DNA of 64,000 nucleotides, taken from the NCBI RefSeq assembly GCF_000484635.1, contig NZ_AXVM01000001.1:310001-374000 (forward strand). Reading direction: 5' to 3'. This stretch comes from Comamonas badia DSM 17552 (GTDB lineage: Bacteria; Pseudomonadota; Gammaproteobacteria; Burkholderiales; Burkholderiaceae_C). Positions 15,899-22,760 of the stretch are shown here, piece after piece (the first letter of the stretch is position 1; the number at the start of each line of letters is the position of its first letter). The notes beneath the pieces were generated by a model. It worked only from the letters and a program-made list of their open reading frames with translations. It was not told the DNA's origin and did not search any database. The position numbers and the translations under genes are program-made.

Positions 15899-15938
15899 AC
15901 CGCGCCTGGCAACCCACCGTCCTTTCATCCCACCCCAC

Positions 15939-15974
15939 GAGGGACATGCGTCCCCGTTCGGGGCCATGTCCCTC
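15939..15974 (+). promoter_or_regulatory. Long split-stem hairpin leader
   Basis: GAGGGACATG (15939-15948) pairs perfectly with CATGTCCCTC (15965-15974), enclosing CCCC-GTTC-GGGG (15952-15963). It is followed by a pyrimidine tract and AGGAG (15986-15990). It precedes a mini-frame rather than a normal gene. This is the clearest example of the leader design shared along 15-23 kb. Confidence 0.6.
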
Positions 15975-15995
15975 CTTCCTTCCGCAGGAGCGGCC

Positions 15996-16022
15996 ATGTC
16001 CCGAATCACCATCTTCCACTGA
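15996..16022 (+). other. Eight-codon mini-frame with a good ribosome site
   Basis: AGGAG at 15986-15990 is followed at normal spacing by ATG and an 8-residue frame (MSRITIFH, then TGA). The structured leader and ribosome site are those of a real gene, but the frame ends at once. It may be a leader peptide, or the start of a gene that was lost while its leader was kept. The 126 nt after the stop lead to a hairpin at 16091-16126 before the next gene. Confidence 0.35.
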
Positions 16023-16090
16023 CCTGCACCGCCCGCCACCAGGGCGGCCCGACGCCGCGGCCGGCTGACCGGCTGCCACTTCATCCACTC

Positions 16091-16126
16091 GCTGGGGTTC
16101 AATCCCCGGCAGGGGATTGCCTCGGC
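16091..16126 (+). promoter_or_regulatory. Hairpin leader of the gene at 16149
   Basis: Perfect 8-bp inner hairpin CAATCCCC (16100-16107) with GGGGATTG (16112-16119), loop GGCA. An outer six-pair stem with wobbles joins 16091-16096 to 16121-16126. GGAGG follows about 10 nt downstream, before the ATG at 16149. Confidence 0.5.
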
Positions 16127-16148
16127 CATCCTCTGCTGGAGGAATCCC

Positions 16149-16865
16149 ATGTCTCATTCCAAAAACCCCTTCGTCCGCGGCTACGATGGCCTGTCCGTGC
16201 AGCGGCTGCTGGCGATTTCCTACGACGACGGCTGCCCGCTGAGCTATCTGCCGCTGCACGTCTCGCAGTCGCACCTGCCGGACAGCCAGGTCGAGCGCCA
16301 TGCCTGCGTCTTCTGCGACGACTTCGCGCTGATCACCGAGGGCCAGAACGTGCCGCCCGAGCTGGACGCGCAGTGCCCCAGCCACGGCATCGCCCGAAAC
16401 CTCGTCTACGCCGTCATGGCCGAAGAAGCCGGCCAACCGCTGCACGTCGGCGATACCTACTCCGAGGAAGCCGCGCGCGAGGTGGTACGCCGCCTGCGCT
16501 TCGAGACCGGCTTCTACAGCCGTGCCTGGGAAATCAGTTCGGCGCACATCACCGAGGAGGCCGGCCGCTTCCTCGCCGAACTGGCGGACATCGCCACGCC
16601 GAGCGGTTTTTTGTTCGTGGCCTTCCGCATTCCCTACAGCCCGGCGGTCGGCGTGAAGCTGATCGCCACGCCTTGGACGGATGCGAACCTGCAGCATGTC
16701 GAGGGCATCACCGCCGAAGAGCTGCGGCAGGAGCACCGGGCCAAGGGCGTGCCGGAGTCCCTCGTGGAAGTGTTGCACCTGGCTGCGCTCGCCGACGTTC
16801 GCATGTTGGTGTTCGATGCCGACGCGCCCGTGCTGGACGGACTGACGCTCTACGACGACGAGTAA
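16149..16865 (+). CDS. Hypothetical ICE protein (238 aa)
   Basis: A 238-residue soluble, acidic protein. Residues about 30-60 include HLPDSQVERHACVFCDDFALITEG, with a CVFCDD pair that might bind metal. The middle has YAVMAEEAGQPLHVGDTYSEEAAREVVRRL, and the C-terminus is beta-rich. I cannot assign a family. It has its own hairpin leader upstream and a good intrinsic terminator 14 nt after the stop, so it is probably a separate transcription unit. Genes of this kind are common and uncharacterised in this part of PAGI-2-like ICEs. Confidence 0.75.
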   Translation: MSHSKNPFVRGYDGLSVQRLLAISYDDGCPLSYLPLHVSQSHLPDSQVERHACVFCDDFALITEGQNVPPELDAQCPSHGIARNLVYAVMAEEAGQPLHVGDTYSEEAAREVVRRLRFETGFYSRAWEISSAHITEEAGRFLAELADIATPSGFLFVAFRIPYSPAVGVKLIATPWTDANLQHVEGITAEELRQEHRAKGVPESLVEVLHLAALADVRMLVFDADAPVLDGLTLYDDE

Positions 16866-16879
16866 CCCGCAACCCATTC

Positions 16880-16907
16880 GAGCCCCCACGTCGGGGCTCT
16901 TCTTTTT
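16880..16907 (+). terminator. Intrinsic terminator
   Basis: GAGCCCC (16880-16886) pairs with GGGGCTC (16893-16899) around CACGTC, followed by TTCTTTTT. It ends the transcription unit of the 238-aa gene. Confidence 0.85.
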
Positions 16908-16977
16908 CGCGGAACGCGGTGCCGGCGCATTGCCGATTCCCAACGGACGGCCGCCGCCATGTGCCGCACGCTGGCCG

Positions 16978-17078
16978 CATGTTCGCTGGCGTTGCCGGCA
17001 GCATGCCCAGGCAGTCGAGACCTTCAAGACTGCGGCGCGGTTCGCCGTGCTGGTTGCTTCGTTCTCCGGGCGCACCCG
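16978..17078 (+). ncRNA. Multi-hairpin leader RNA element, copy B
   Basis: Hairpin 1 is GCTGGC/GCCGGC inside a CATG/CATG clamp (16978-17004). Hairpin 2 is GCAGTC (17011-17016) with GACTGC (17028-17033). Hairpin 3 is GCGCGG (17035-17040), loop TTCG, CCGTGC (17045-17050), with one G-U pair. Copy B lacks the fourth stem of the other copies but has CGGG/CCCG at 17067-17078. It starts 70 nt after the terminator at 16880-16907, so it begins a new unit leading to the gene at 17156. Confidence 0.62.
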
Positions 17079-17097
17079 CGTCCATCCACCTCACCCT

Positions 17098-17134
17098 CAA
17101 GGGACAGACCTCCCTTGCGGGCGGGAGTCCCTTG
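17098..17134 (+). promoter_or_regulatory. Split-stem hairpin leader
   Basis: CAAGGGAC (17098-17105) pairs with GTCCCTTG (17127-17134), enclosing CCC-TTGC-GGG (17112-17121). AAGGAG at 17143-17148 then serves the ATG at 17156. Confidence 0.6.
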
Positions 17135-17155
17135 GTTGCCACAAGGAGTCTCCCC

Positions 17156-17953
17156 ATGGATACCCAAGCCATCCGCGCACAGATGCCGACGCTCGTTGTC
17201 GGTCATGTGCCTTCCAACGTCCGTTCGTTCAAATTCAACATCTTCGACGGCCAGCCCAAGGTTTCGACGCTGGGCTTTCACATCGACCCGAAGCCTTTCG
17301 AGGGCAAGGTCATCGCCACCACCGACGAGGCCATCGTCGTCAAGACGGGACGAGCCGAGTTCGCGGTGCTCGATCGCACGCTCGTGACCGAAGTGCCCGA
17401 CGAGGGCGCCAAGGTGCAGGTCGAACCCTATGTCAGACGCCGCTTCGACGGTCAGCGGGCGGACACGCCCGAGGAGCAGACCGAGTTCACCGCCGACGGC
17501 CAGCCCTACACGGTGAAGCGGTTCGTGCTCGGGTCCGCACCGGCGAAGCTGCCGATCCCCGAGCCGCGCTGCCCCGAGCTGCAGGAACTGGTCGACCAAC
17601 TGGAGCAGTTGCCCGCTCCCGACGGTTTCCGGCGCGTCACCCACATGCTGGTGGATGCCGGTGCGCGGGACATCACCTGGGTCGATCCGCTGCCCGCCGA
17701 CATCATCAGCACGCCGCCGGCCATCGGCTTCACCGTCGCCACGATGAAGTTCCAGGGTCGCGTCACCGTGCTGTATGAGCGTGGCCTCGACCTCTACGCG
17801 GTGGAACTGCAACGCGACGGCGAGCTTATCGAACGGGTCGATGAGGTGTTCTTCGACACCCTCGGCGAGACGCTGGAACGGCTGATCGACGACGGGAGTT
17901 GGCGGCGCATCCGCGTGCAGTGCCTGTCGTGTCGTAAGGCTATCCGGCACTGA
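17156..17953 (+). CDS. Hypothetical ICE protein (265 aa)
   Basis: A 265-residue soluble protein of no family I can name. The N-terminal third is beta-rich (RSFKFNIFDGQPKVSTLGFH, FEGKVIATTDEAIVVKTGRAEFAVLDRTLV). A central basic-acidic stretch follows, and the C-terminal third (FTVATMKFQGRVTVLYERGLDLYAVEL, then DTLGETLERLID) ends in CLSCRK, a possible half metal site. The ATG at 17156 has AAGGAG and the split-stem leader directly upstream. A strong hairpin follows its stop. RNA element copy B lies in its leader. Confidence 0.75.
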   Translation: MDTQAIRAQMPTLVVGHVPSNVRSFKFNIFDGQPKVSTLGFHIDPKPFEGKVIATTDEAIVVKTGRAEFAVLDRTLVTEVPDEGAKVQVEPYVRRRFDGQRADTPEEQTEFTADGQPYTVKRFVLGSAPAKLPIPEPRCPELQELVDQLEQLPAPDGFRRVTHMLVDAGARDITWVDPLPADIISTPPAIGFTVATMKFQGRVTVLYERGLDLYAVELQRDGELIERVDEVFFDTLGETLERLIDDGSWRRIRVQCLSCRKAIRH

Positions 17954-17963
17954 TCTCACAGCA

Positions 17964-17988
17964 GCTTCCCGCCCTCGCGGCGGGAAGC
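17964..17988 (+). terminator. Hairpin between the 265-aa gene and the DUF3085 gene
   Basis: GCTTCCCGCC (17964-17973) pairs perfectly with GGCGGGAAGC (17979-17988), loop CTCGC, followed by CTCTCTTCC. The pyrimidine tail is weak for a terminator. It may act as an attenuator or mRNA-stability hairpin for the downstream DUF3085 gene. Confidence 0.55.
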
Positions 17989-18019
17989 CTCTCTTCCTGC
18001 CTCCCTGGAGACCACACCC

Positions 18020-18385
18020 ATGACTGTTCGATTCAAAGGCACGGAGCTTCGGCCCGTGCTCACCGAAGCGGTGGCGAATCAATGCCGCGTCATCCTGGTC
18101 AAGGATCAGGGCGTGTACTTCCTGGCCGAGCGCGGCGAGCGCCGACCCGATGGTCGCCAGAAGACCATCGCCTATGCCGCCGGCTGCAACCCGGATGTCG
18201 ATGCGTTCGATGACTGGTGGGAGCTGGCGCGCGCCGAGTTCGGTGGCGACGACTTCGGCGAGTTCTTCGATACGCAGGAGGGCGTGTTTGCGCACATCCT
18301 GCGCAGCGAGGACGACCTCGACGTGTCCGCCACCGCGACACACCTGTCGCTGCAGGCGGTTCCTCCCACGCCCAGCGGCAACTGA
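18020..18385 (+). CDS. DUF3085-like protein
   Basis: A 121-residue protein whose start (VRFKGTELRPVLTEAVANQCRVILVKDQGVYFLAERGER) and following YAAGCNPDVDAFDDWWELARAEFGGDDFGEFF stretch fit the DUF3085 family of ICE and plasmid proteins. The C-terminal part is acidic. Biochemical function is unknown. It has its own ribosome site (CTGGAG) and is followed by a terminator, so it may be a single-gene unit or a read-through from the 265-aa gene. A candidate RNA motif named after DUF3085 genes is described in the literature; only 66 nt of leader exist here to hold one. Confidence 0.7.
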   Translation: MTVRFKGTELRPVLTEAVANQCRVILVKDQGVYFLAERGERRPDGRQKTIAYAAGCNPDVDAFDDWWELARAEFGGDDFGEFFDTQEGVFAHILRSEDDLDVSATATHLSLQAVPPTPSGN

Positions 18386-18398
18386 CCGCCCATCCCTG

Positions 18399-18423
18399 GC
18401 CCCCGCTCCGGGGGCCTCTTTCT
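18399..18423 (+). terminator. Intrinsic terminator
   Basis: GGCCCCC and GGGGGCC pair around GCTCC, followed by TCTTTCTT. It lies 13 nt after the DUF3085 stop. Confidence 0.8.
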
Positions 18424-18496
18424 TCCCGGCAATGCGGACAGCCGCGAGTGCCGATTGCCGCTCGCCTGCGCGCCGTCCCGACGCCACGCTTCCGGC

Positions 18497-18610
18497 CATG
18501 TTCCGCTGACGTCCGTCAGCAACATGCCCAGGCAGCCACGATCTTCAAGGCTGCGACGCGGTTCCGACCGCGTTGATCACCCCAGTTCGCACCGGCATCC
18601 ATGCGCGAAC
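18497..18610 (+). ncRNA. Multi-hairpin leader RNA element, copy C
   Basis: Hairpin 1 is CATGTT/AACATG clamping GCTGACG/CGTCAGC (18497-18525). Hairpin 2 is GCAGCC (18532-18537) with GGCTGC (18549-18554), a T-to-C change compensated by A-to-G relative to copies A and B. Hairpin 3 is ACGCGG (18556-18561) with CCGCGT (18568-18573). Hairpin 4 is GTTCGC (18585-18590) with GCGAAC (18605-18610). It lies upstream of the DUF3577 gene and just after a terminator. A candidate cis-regulatory RNA named after DUF3577 genes has been described; identity must be tested. Confidence 0.7.
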
Positions 18611-18660
18611 GGCCATCGGTTCTCGATGGCGATGCCACCAAGCTGTTCCATCAACCCACG

Positions 18661-18703
18661 CGGGGGTTCCACACCTTCCCCGCCTGGGTCGGGTGTGTCT
18701 CCG
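18661..18703 (+). promoter_or_regulatory. Split-stem hairpin leader of the DUF3577 gene
   Basis: CGGGG (18661-18665) pairs with CTCCG (18699-18703), and CACACC (18670-18675) pairs with GGTGTG (18692-18697). An inner CCC/GGG hairpin lies at 18678-18688. CAGGAG then precedes the ATG at 18729. Confidence 0.5.
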
Positions 18704-18728
18704 CCTCATTGTTCCCAGGAGATTCACC

Positions 18729-19280
18729 ATGACCACTTCCAATGAAAAATCCTACTTCGATCTGCACATCACCGGCCTCGGGTATCTCAATCGCATCCGC
18801 GAAGTGAAGCCCAAGAAAGGCGATGCGTTCCTGGCCTGCGACATCGCAGCCCTGAACGGTCCCAGCGATGACGTCTCGTATGTGCGTTTCGACACGCGCG
18901 TATCGGGATCTGAAGCGCAGCACCTGGTGCGCCGCTGCATTCAGGCGGTCGACGCCGAGAAGAAGGTGATGATCGGCTTCCGCCTGGGCGACCTGTGGAC
19001 CGACACCTTCACCTACTCCAAGGGCAAGCGTGCCGGCGAGCAGGGGGTGAGCCTCAAGGCCCGCCTGCTGTTCGTCAGTTGGATCAAGGTCGACGGCAAG
19101 CTCGTCTACAAGGCCGAACCCAAGCCGACCGAGACCGACGAGCGCGACCCGGAAGTCCCTGTGACGTCCGACGCGCCCGCTACGCAGCAAGCCTCGGCAC
19201 CGGAGTCTTCCGAGCCCGTCGCCGATGCTGCCGACGACGCAGCCGATGCCCCCGCATTGGCCGTTGCCGAGTCGTTCTGA
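18729..19280 (+). CDS. STY4534-family ICE replication-associated protein (DUF3577)
   Basis: A 183-residue protein of the STY4534/DUF3577 family. The SSB-like core begins KSYFDLHITGLGYLNRIREV and continues with FLACDIAALNGPSDDVSYVRFDTRVSG, then MIGFRLGDLWTDTFTYSKGKRAGEQGVSLKARLLFVSWI. The acidic, Ala/Pro/Glu-rich C-terminal tail (about residues 120-183) looks disordered. Annotated as an ICE replication protein by family; an OB-type nucleic-acid-binding role is my inference from the strand pattern. The ATG at 18729 follows CAGGAG. The leader carries RNA element copy C, and a terminator follows the stop. Confidence 0.85.
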   Translation: MTTSNEKSYFDLHITGLGYLNRIREVKPKKGDAFLACDIAALNGPSDDVSYVRFDTRVSGSEAQHLVRRCIQAVDAEKKVMIGFRLGDLWTDTFTYSKGKRAGEQGVSLKARLLFVSWIKVDGKLVYKAEPKPTETDERDPEVPVTSDAPATQQASAPESSEPVADAADDAADAPALAVAESF

Positions 19281-19284
19281 TCCG

Positions 19285-19308
19285 CAAGGCCCCATCCCCG
19301 GGGCCTTG
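19285..19308 (+). terminator. Intrinsic terminator
   Basis: CAAGGCCCC and GGGGCCTTG pair perfectly around ATCCCC, then TCTTCTCTT follows. It lies 4 nt after the DUF3577 stop and before the DUF3275 gene. Confidence 0.75.
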
Positions 19309-19335
19309 TCTTCTCTTCGTCAGCAGGAGACCTTC

Positions 19336-19947
19336 ATGATCACCATCCCCGGCCAACTGGCCATCAAGACCATCCACGGCAGGAACGGCGACTTCAACGT
19401 CGGCCGCCTGGCGACCTCGATCGGCGAGTTCGTCGTGAAGAACGCCGAACTCGATCAGTACCGCGAGGGCAAGTACGACGGTGATTTCGTCATCGTCGAG
19501 ATTCGCCCCTCCACGTACAACGCCAACGGCCGCATGGTCATCGAGATCCGCGCCCATCTGGGCGGGATGACGCTGTCCAACATCGACGCCCTGAGCCGCG
19601 ACGAAGCCCGCCGGCTGAGTCCGCAGGAAGTCGATCCGATCGACGAGGAAGCGCAGGCGCCCGTGCCGGCAACGCCCCCGGCCAAGCCGAAGGCGAAGCC
19701 GCGCAGTCCGCGCGATCCCCTGGTCGATACCACGCCGTTCGGCAGCGAACCGGCTCCCGTGTCCGCTGCGGCCTCGGCCGAGGCAGACGACGCGGCGCTG
19801 TTCGGTTCCTTGTGGCCGCTGGGCGAGACCGTGAAGCTCGATGCGACCGTGGATCGTCGCGTGCTGCGTCAGCAGCGCGACCGTCTCGACAAGCTCGGCT
19901 ACGAGTTCGCTCCGTTGTCCCAGGACTGGCATCTCAAAGCTGCCTGA
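19336..19947 (+). CDS. DUF3275 family protein
   Basis: A 203-residue protein of the DUF3275 family, found next to the DUF3577 gene in this ICE group. The N-terminal domain (ITIPGQLAIKTIHGRNGDFNVGRLATSIGEFVVKNAELDQY, then DFVIVEIRPSTYNANGRMVIEIRAHL) is beta-rich. A Pro/Ala/Lys-rich linker at about 110-140 and a helical C-terminus follow (DATVDRRVLRQQRDRLDKLGYEFAPLSQDWHL). The ATG at 19336 has AGGAG upstream. Function unknown. Pairing with DUF3577 suggests work on ICE DNA. Confidence 0.82.
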   Translation: MITIPGQLAIKTIHGRNGDFNVGRLATSIGEFVVKNAELDQYREGKYDGDFVIVEIRPSTYNANGRMVIEIRAHLGGMTLSNIDALSRDEARRLSPQEVDPIDEEAQAPVPATPPAKPKAKPRSPRDPLVDTTPFGSEPAPVSAAASAEADDAALFGSLWPLGETVKLDATVDRRVLRQQRDRLDKLGYEFAPLSQDWHLKAA

Positions 19948-19981
19948 TCCATCCGCCGCCTTGCGCGGCATACCGCCACCC

Positions 19982-20020
19982 GCCGGGGTTCTCCCCCGAC
20001 GGGGAGGGCTCCGGCCTTTT
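19982..20020 (+). promoter_or_regulatory. Split-stem hairpin with T-run
   Basis: GCCGGGG (19982-19988) pairs with CTCCGGC (20009-20015), one wobble, enclosing a perfect CTCCCC-CGAC-GGGGAG (19991-20006). A TTTT run follows at 20017-20020, then AAGGAG and the ATG at 20037. It could work as an attenuator. Confidence 0.55.
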
Positions 20021-20036
20021 CTTCAAGGAGACCCTC

Positions 20037-20402
20037 ATGGGCTGGACCTTCGTTCGTCAGACGCGCGATCAGTTGATCCGCGAGCTGATCGCTCCGCAGG
20101 CGTCCGAACGCGCCTGCTGCGACGTCATCGACCACACGCTGGACGGCGACGTTCTGTGGACCGTGGTTCGCGTCACCGCCAGGCAGGCGGGCGTCATGGG
20201 CCTCGCGGCCGGTGAGTCCGTCTGCTACATCGGCTGCCACCTGCTGGAAAGCTCGGGCGGCGATTGGGGCTACAAGTCCCTCGATGAGTCCGCGCATCCG
20301 TACTACTACTCGTGCCCGCTGCGCTATCTCGACATGGCGCCGGTGCAAAGCTCCGAGTGGCGCGAGCGGGTTCACCGCTTCCACGCAGGACGCACCGTCT
20401 AG
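20037..20402 (+). CDS. Hypothetical ICE protein (121 aa)
   Basis: A 121-residue soluble protein of unknown family. The start is MGWTFVRQTRDQLIRELIAPQ, followed by LDGDVLWTVVRVTARQAG, a YIGCHLLESSGGDWGYKSLDESAHPYYYSCPLRYLDMAP core with aromatic and Cys residues, and a WRERVHRFHAGR tail. The shape suggests a compact alpha/beta domain. It has AAGGAG and a structured leader with T-run before it. Homologues of such a gene are common in this region of the ICE family; no function is known to me. Confidence 0.72.
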   Translation: MGWTFVRQTRDQLIRELIAPQASERACCDVIDHTLDGDVLWTVVRVTARQAGVMGLAAGESVCYIGCHLLESSGGDWGYKSLDESAHPYYYSCPLRYLDMAPVQSSEWRERVHRFHAGRTV

Positions 20403-20428
20403 CGGCACGCATCTTCCTTCACCCAACC

Positions 20429-20463
20429 GGGGCGAGCACGGCCCCGCGGGCTGTGGTTGCTCC
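20429..20463 (+). promoter_or_regulatory. Split-stem hairpin leader
   Basis: GGGGCGAGCAC (20429-20439) pairs with GTGGTTGCTCC (20453-20463) with one mismatch and three G-U pairs, around an inner CCC/GGG hairpin. TTCTTTT and AAGAGGA follow, before the ATG at 20487. Confidence 0.5.
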
Positions 20464-20486
20464 TTCTTTTCCAAGAGGACATCACC

Positions 20487-21137
20487 ATGCCTGCACCTTC
20501 TTCCGCGAAACCGCTGTACCGCATCGACGAATGCCCCGACCTCATGGCCGACGGTTGCGTCGGTGACGAGCAGGGCAATCTCGTCTTTCTCTCGATCTGG
20601 GCGCGCGACACCGCCGTTCAGGAGTTCCTCGCCCGCCTGACCCTCAGCCGGGATGAACAGGGGCTGGACCAGTTCCACGTCATCACCGAGCAGGGCGCAT
20701 CCATCCCGGTCTTCGTCGGCAACGTCGAGAACCTGGAAAAGCGCATCACCCGCGCCTATCGGCGAACGCTGTTCGGTTCGCTGACGAATGTGTGGCTGTT
20801 CGATCGTCGCTGCGTGAAGCCAGACAAGGCCAACGCCAGCGCGCTGGCGCTTCTGCCCAGGGATTCCGCTCACCGGCTCGACCGGCTGTGGACGCTGGTG
20901 CAGGACACCTGCCCGCTGCCACTGCTCGACCACTGGCGCGACACCATGCTGGAGCTGTTGCAGACACGACGGATGCTGACCGGTCTTCCCTTGGCCCTCG
21001 GGCCGCTGGAAGGCCATCGGCTGGCCCTCGATGTCCCGGCGCTGACGAAGGCGCTGGGCGAGCTGATCCGCAACGGCACCCTCGGCGCCGCGCAGTACGA
21101 ACTGGCCGCGAACGCACCGCTTCGGCGTGTGGCGTGA
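20487..21137 (+). CDS. Hypothetical ICE protein (216 aa)
   Basis: A 216-residue protein of no recognised family. The first half is alpha/beta (CPDLMADGCVGDEQGNLVFLSIWARDTAVQEFLARLTL, then FHVITEQGASIPVFVGNVENLEKRI). The second half is mainly helical (HRLDRLWTLVQDTCPLPLLDHWRDTMLELLQ, ALTKALGELIRNGTLG). No signal peptide, membrane segment or catalytic motif is visible. The ATG at 20487 is preferred over an earlier in-frame start because AAGAGGA and the hairpin leader lie directly upstream. The DUF6094-like methyltransferase follows after 64 nt containing another hairpin. Confidence 0.72.
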   Translation: MPAPSSAKPLYRIDECPDLMADGCVGDEQGNLVFLSIWARDTAVQEFLARLTLSRDEQGLDQFHVITEQGASIPVFVGNVENLEKRITRAYRRTLFGSLTNVWLFDRRCVKPDKANASALALLPRDSAHRLDRLWTLVQDTCPLPLLDHWRDTMLELLQTRRMLTGLPLALGPLEGHRLALDVPALTKALGELIRNGTLGAAQYELAANAPLRRVA

Positions 21138-21146
21138 GCCATCCCA

Positions 21147-21171
21147 CGGGCATGCGCGCCGCGCGTGCCCG
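21147..21171 (+). promoter_or_regulatory. Hairpin leader of the methyltransferase gene
   Basis: CGGGCA pairs with TGCCCG and GCGC with GCGC, giving an 11-pair hairpin with a GCC loop and one G-U pair. CCAGGAG follows, before the ATG at 21202. Confidence 0.55.
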
Positions 21172-21201
21172 CCTTCCCTCATCCATCACCAGGAGAAATC
21201 C

Positions 21202-22311
21202 ATGGCACTCATGTTTCCGCGCCTGGCGCGCAATTTCATTCGTAACGGCTACTTCCCCACCGACGAGCCGACGCTGGAGCGGGCCTTGTCCGCACTGGCG
21301 CCGTCTCCCGGCACCATGTCCCTCCTCGATCCCTGCGCCGGCGAAGGCGTGGCGATCGCCGAAGCCGCCCACGCCCTCGGGCGCGAGCAGGTCCAGGCCT
21401 TCGCCGTCGAGTACGACGCCGAGCGTGCCCGCCACGCACGGCAACTGGTCGATCGCTGCATCCACGGTGACCTGATGGACACGCTGATCTCGCGCCAGTC
21501 CTTCGGGCTGCTGTGGCTGAACCCGCCGTATGGCGACCTGAGCAAGGACGTGAACGGCAACATCGGCTATCAGGGCCAGGGCCGTGCGCGGCTGGAAAAG
21601 CTGTTCTATCAGCGCGCGCTGCCGCTGCTGCAGTACGGTGGCGTGCTGGTCTTCATCGTGCCGTCCTACGTGCTCGACGCCGAGCTGGTCGGATGGCTGA
21701 CGCGCCACCTCAAAGACCTGCGCATCTACCGTGCGGTGGAGACGCAGTTCAAGCAGGTGGTGATCTTCGGCCGCCGGGTTCGCCAGCGCGACCAGGCGTC
21801 GGAGTCGGTCAAAGCCGTGCGTGGTCTGCTGCTGCAGATCGGACAGGGCGACGCCGAAGCCGAGGAACTGCCGCTCGAATGGCCGTTCCTGCCGTACACC
21901 GTCCCTGCCAGCCCGGCCGAGCCGGAGCACTTCTATCGCGTGACGATGGAGCCCGGGCAGTTCGCCGATGAAGTCGGCCGGCTGCAAGGACTCTGGCCGG
22001 CGCTCGATACCCACCTGGGCGCCGCGCAGCAATCGCTGCGTCCGCCCGCGCGGGCCTTGTCGCACTGGCATCTCGCCCTGGCTCTGGCCGCAGGCGCGAT
22101 CTCCGGCGTAGTGAAGTCCAAGAGCGGGCGCGTGCTCGTCGTCAAAGGTGATACCCACAAGGAGAAGACCCTCCAGACGGAATACACCGAACGCGACGAC
22201 GGCTCCGTGGCCGAGACGCGCATCCTCACCGACAAGTTCGTGCCGGTCATTCGTGCATGGGACTTGACGCTTGGCTCGTCCACGTGGGGCGAAGTGCTGA
22301 CCATCCGCTGA
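21202..22311 (+). CDS. DUF6094-like SAM-dependent DNA methyltransferase
   Basis: A 369-residue protein with class I methyltransferase motifs: SLLDPCAGEGVAIAEAAHALG as the SAM-binding loop (about residues 38-58), FAVEYDAERARHARQ as motif II, and LLWLNPPYGDLS as the NPPY catalytic motif of N6-adenine methyltransferases. The C-terminal half is less clear and may hold target recognition (KQVVIFGRRVRQRD, then PFLPYTVPASPAEPEHFYRV). The ATG at 21202 follows AGGAG. No restriction nuclease is adjacent; a 101-aa gene and an SNF2 helicase follow. Possible roles are self-marking of ICE DNA or anti-restriction. Confidence 0.75.
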   Translation: MALMFPRLARNFIRNGYFPTDEPTLERALSALAPSPGTMSLLDPCAGEGVAIAEAAHALGREQVQAFAVEYDAERARHARQLVDRCIHGDLMDTLISRQSFGLLWLNPPYGDLSKDVNGNIGYQGQGRARLEKLFYQRALPLLQYGGVLVFIVPSYVLDAELVGWLTRHLKDLRIYRAVETQFKQVVIFGRRVRQRDQASESVKAVRGLLLQIGQGDAEAEELPLEWPFLPYTVPASPAEPEHFYRVTMEPGQFADEVGRLQGLWPALDTHLGAAQQSLRPPARALSHWHLALALAAGAISGVVKSKSGRVLVVKGDTHKEKTLQTEYTERDDGSVAETRILTDKFVPVIRAWDLTLGSSTWGEVLTIR

Positions 22312-22354
22312 TCGCTGTTCCCTGACGGTTCGCCGTCGCTTTCATCCACCCACC

Positions 22355-22389
22355 GGGGTCACGTCGCCCCGATGGGGTGCCGTGGCCCC
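22355..22389 (+). promoter_or_regulatory. Split-stem hairpin leader
   Basis: GGGGTCACG (22355-22363) pairs with CGTGGCCCC (22381-22389), one wobble, enclosing CCCC-GAT-GGGG (22367-22377). TTCTTCC and AAGGAG follow, before the ATG at 22413. Confidence 0.6.
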
Positions 22390-22412
22390 TTCTTCCAGAA
22401 GGAGAAACCACC

Positions 22413-22718
22413 ATGGCACTCGCAGTCCTCAACCTCGCGTCACAAGCACGCTTTTCGCCCGGGCAGGTGGTCATGACCGCCGGCGTCGACGAGCTGGTCC
22501 GACAGGGCCGGCTCAACCCCACGCCGTACCTGCGCCGCCATCTTCATGGCGAATGGGGCGACCTGAGCGACAGCGATCGGCGGCAGAACGACGCCGCGCT
22601 GAAGTCCGGCGAGGATCGTCTGTTCTCGTCCTACCAGGTCACGCCCAACCTGAAGCTCTGGATCATCACCGAATGGGATCGCAGCGTCACCACGCTGCTG
22701 CTGCCCAGCGAATACTGA
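22413..22718 (+). CDS. Small hypothetical ICE protein (101 aa)
   Basis: A 101-residue protein with pattern NLASQARFSPGQVVMTAGVDELVRQGRLNPTPYLRRHLHGEWGDLSDSDRRQNDAALKSGEDRLFSSY, ending TPNLKLWIITEWDRSVTTLLLPSEY. The motif 'HLHGEWGDL...DRRQND.AL..G.R..S.Y' recurs in a small ICE/plasmid family, often near DNA-modifying genes. I know of no function. The ATG at 22413 follows AAGGAG and a split-stem leader. A hairpin with T-rich tail (about 22728-22754) follows. Confidence 0.75.
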   Translation: MALAVLNLASQARFSPGQVVMTAGVDELVRQGRLNPTPYLRRHLHGEWGDLSDSDRRQNDAALKSGEDRLFSSYQVTPNLKLWIITEWDRSVTTLLLPSEY

Positions 22719-22760
22719 TCCCCATCCAGCGGTCTCGCGCCGCTTCTTTCTTTCCCCCCA

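Noticed and set aside
15996-16865. Selenocysteine read-through of the TGA after the eight-codon frame
   Set aside because: The frame stays open to the 238-aa gene, but the intervening 42 codons show no protein-like pattern, and the gene has its own ribosome site and hairpin.
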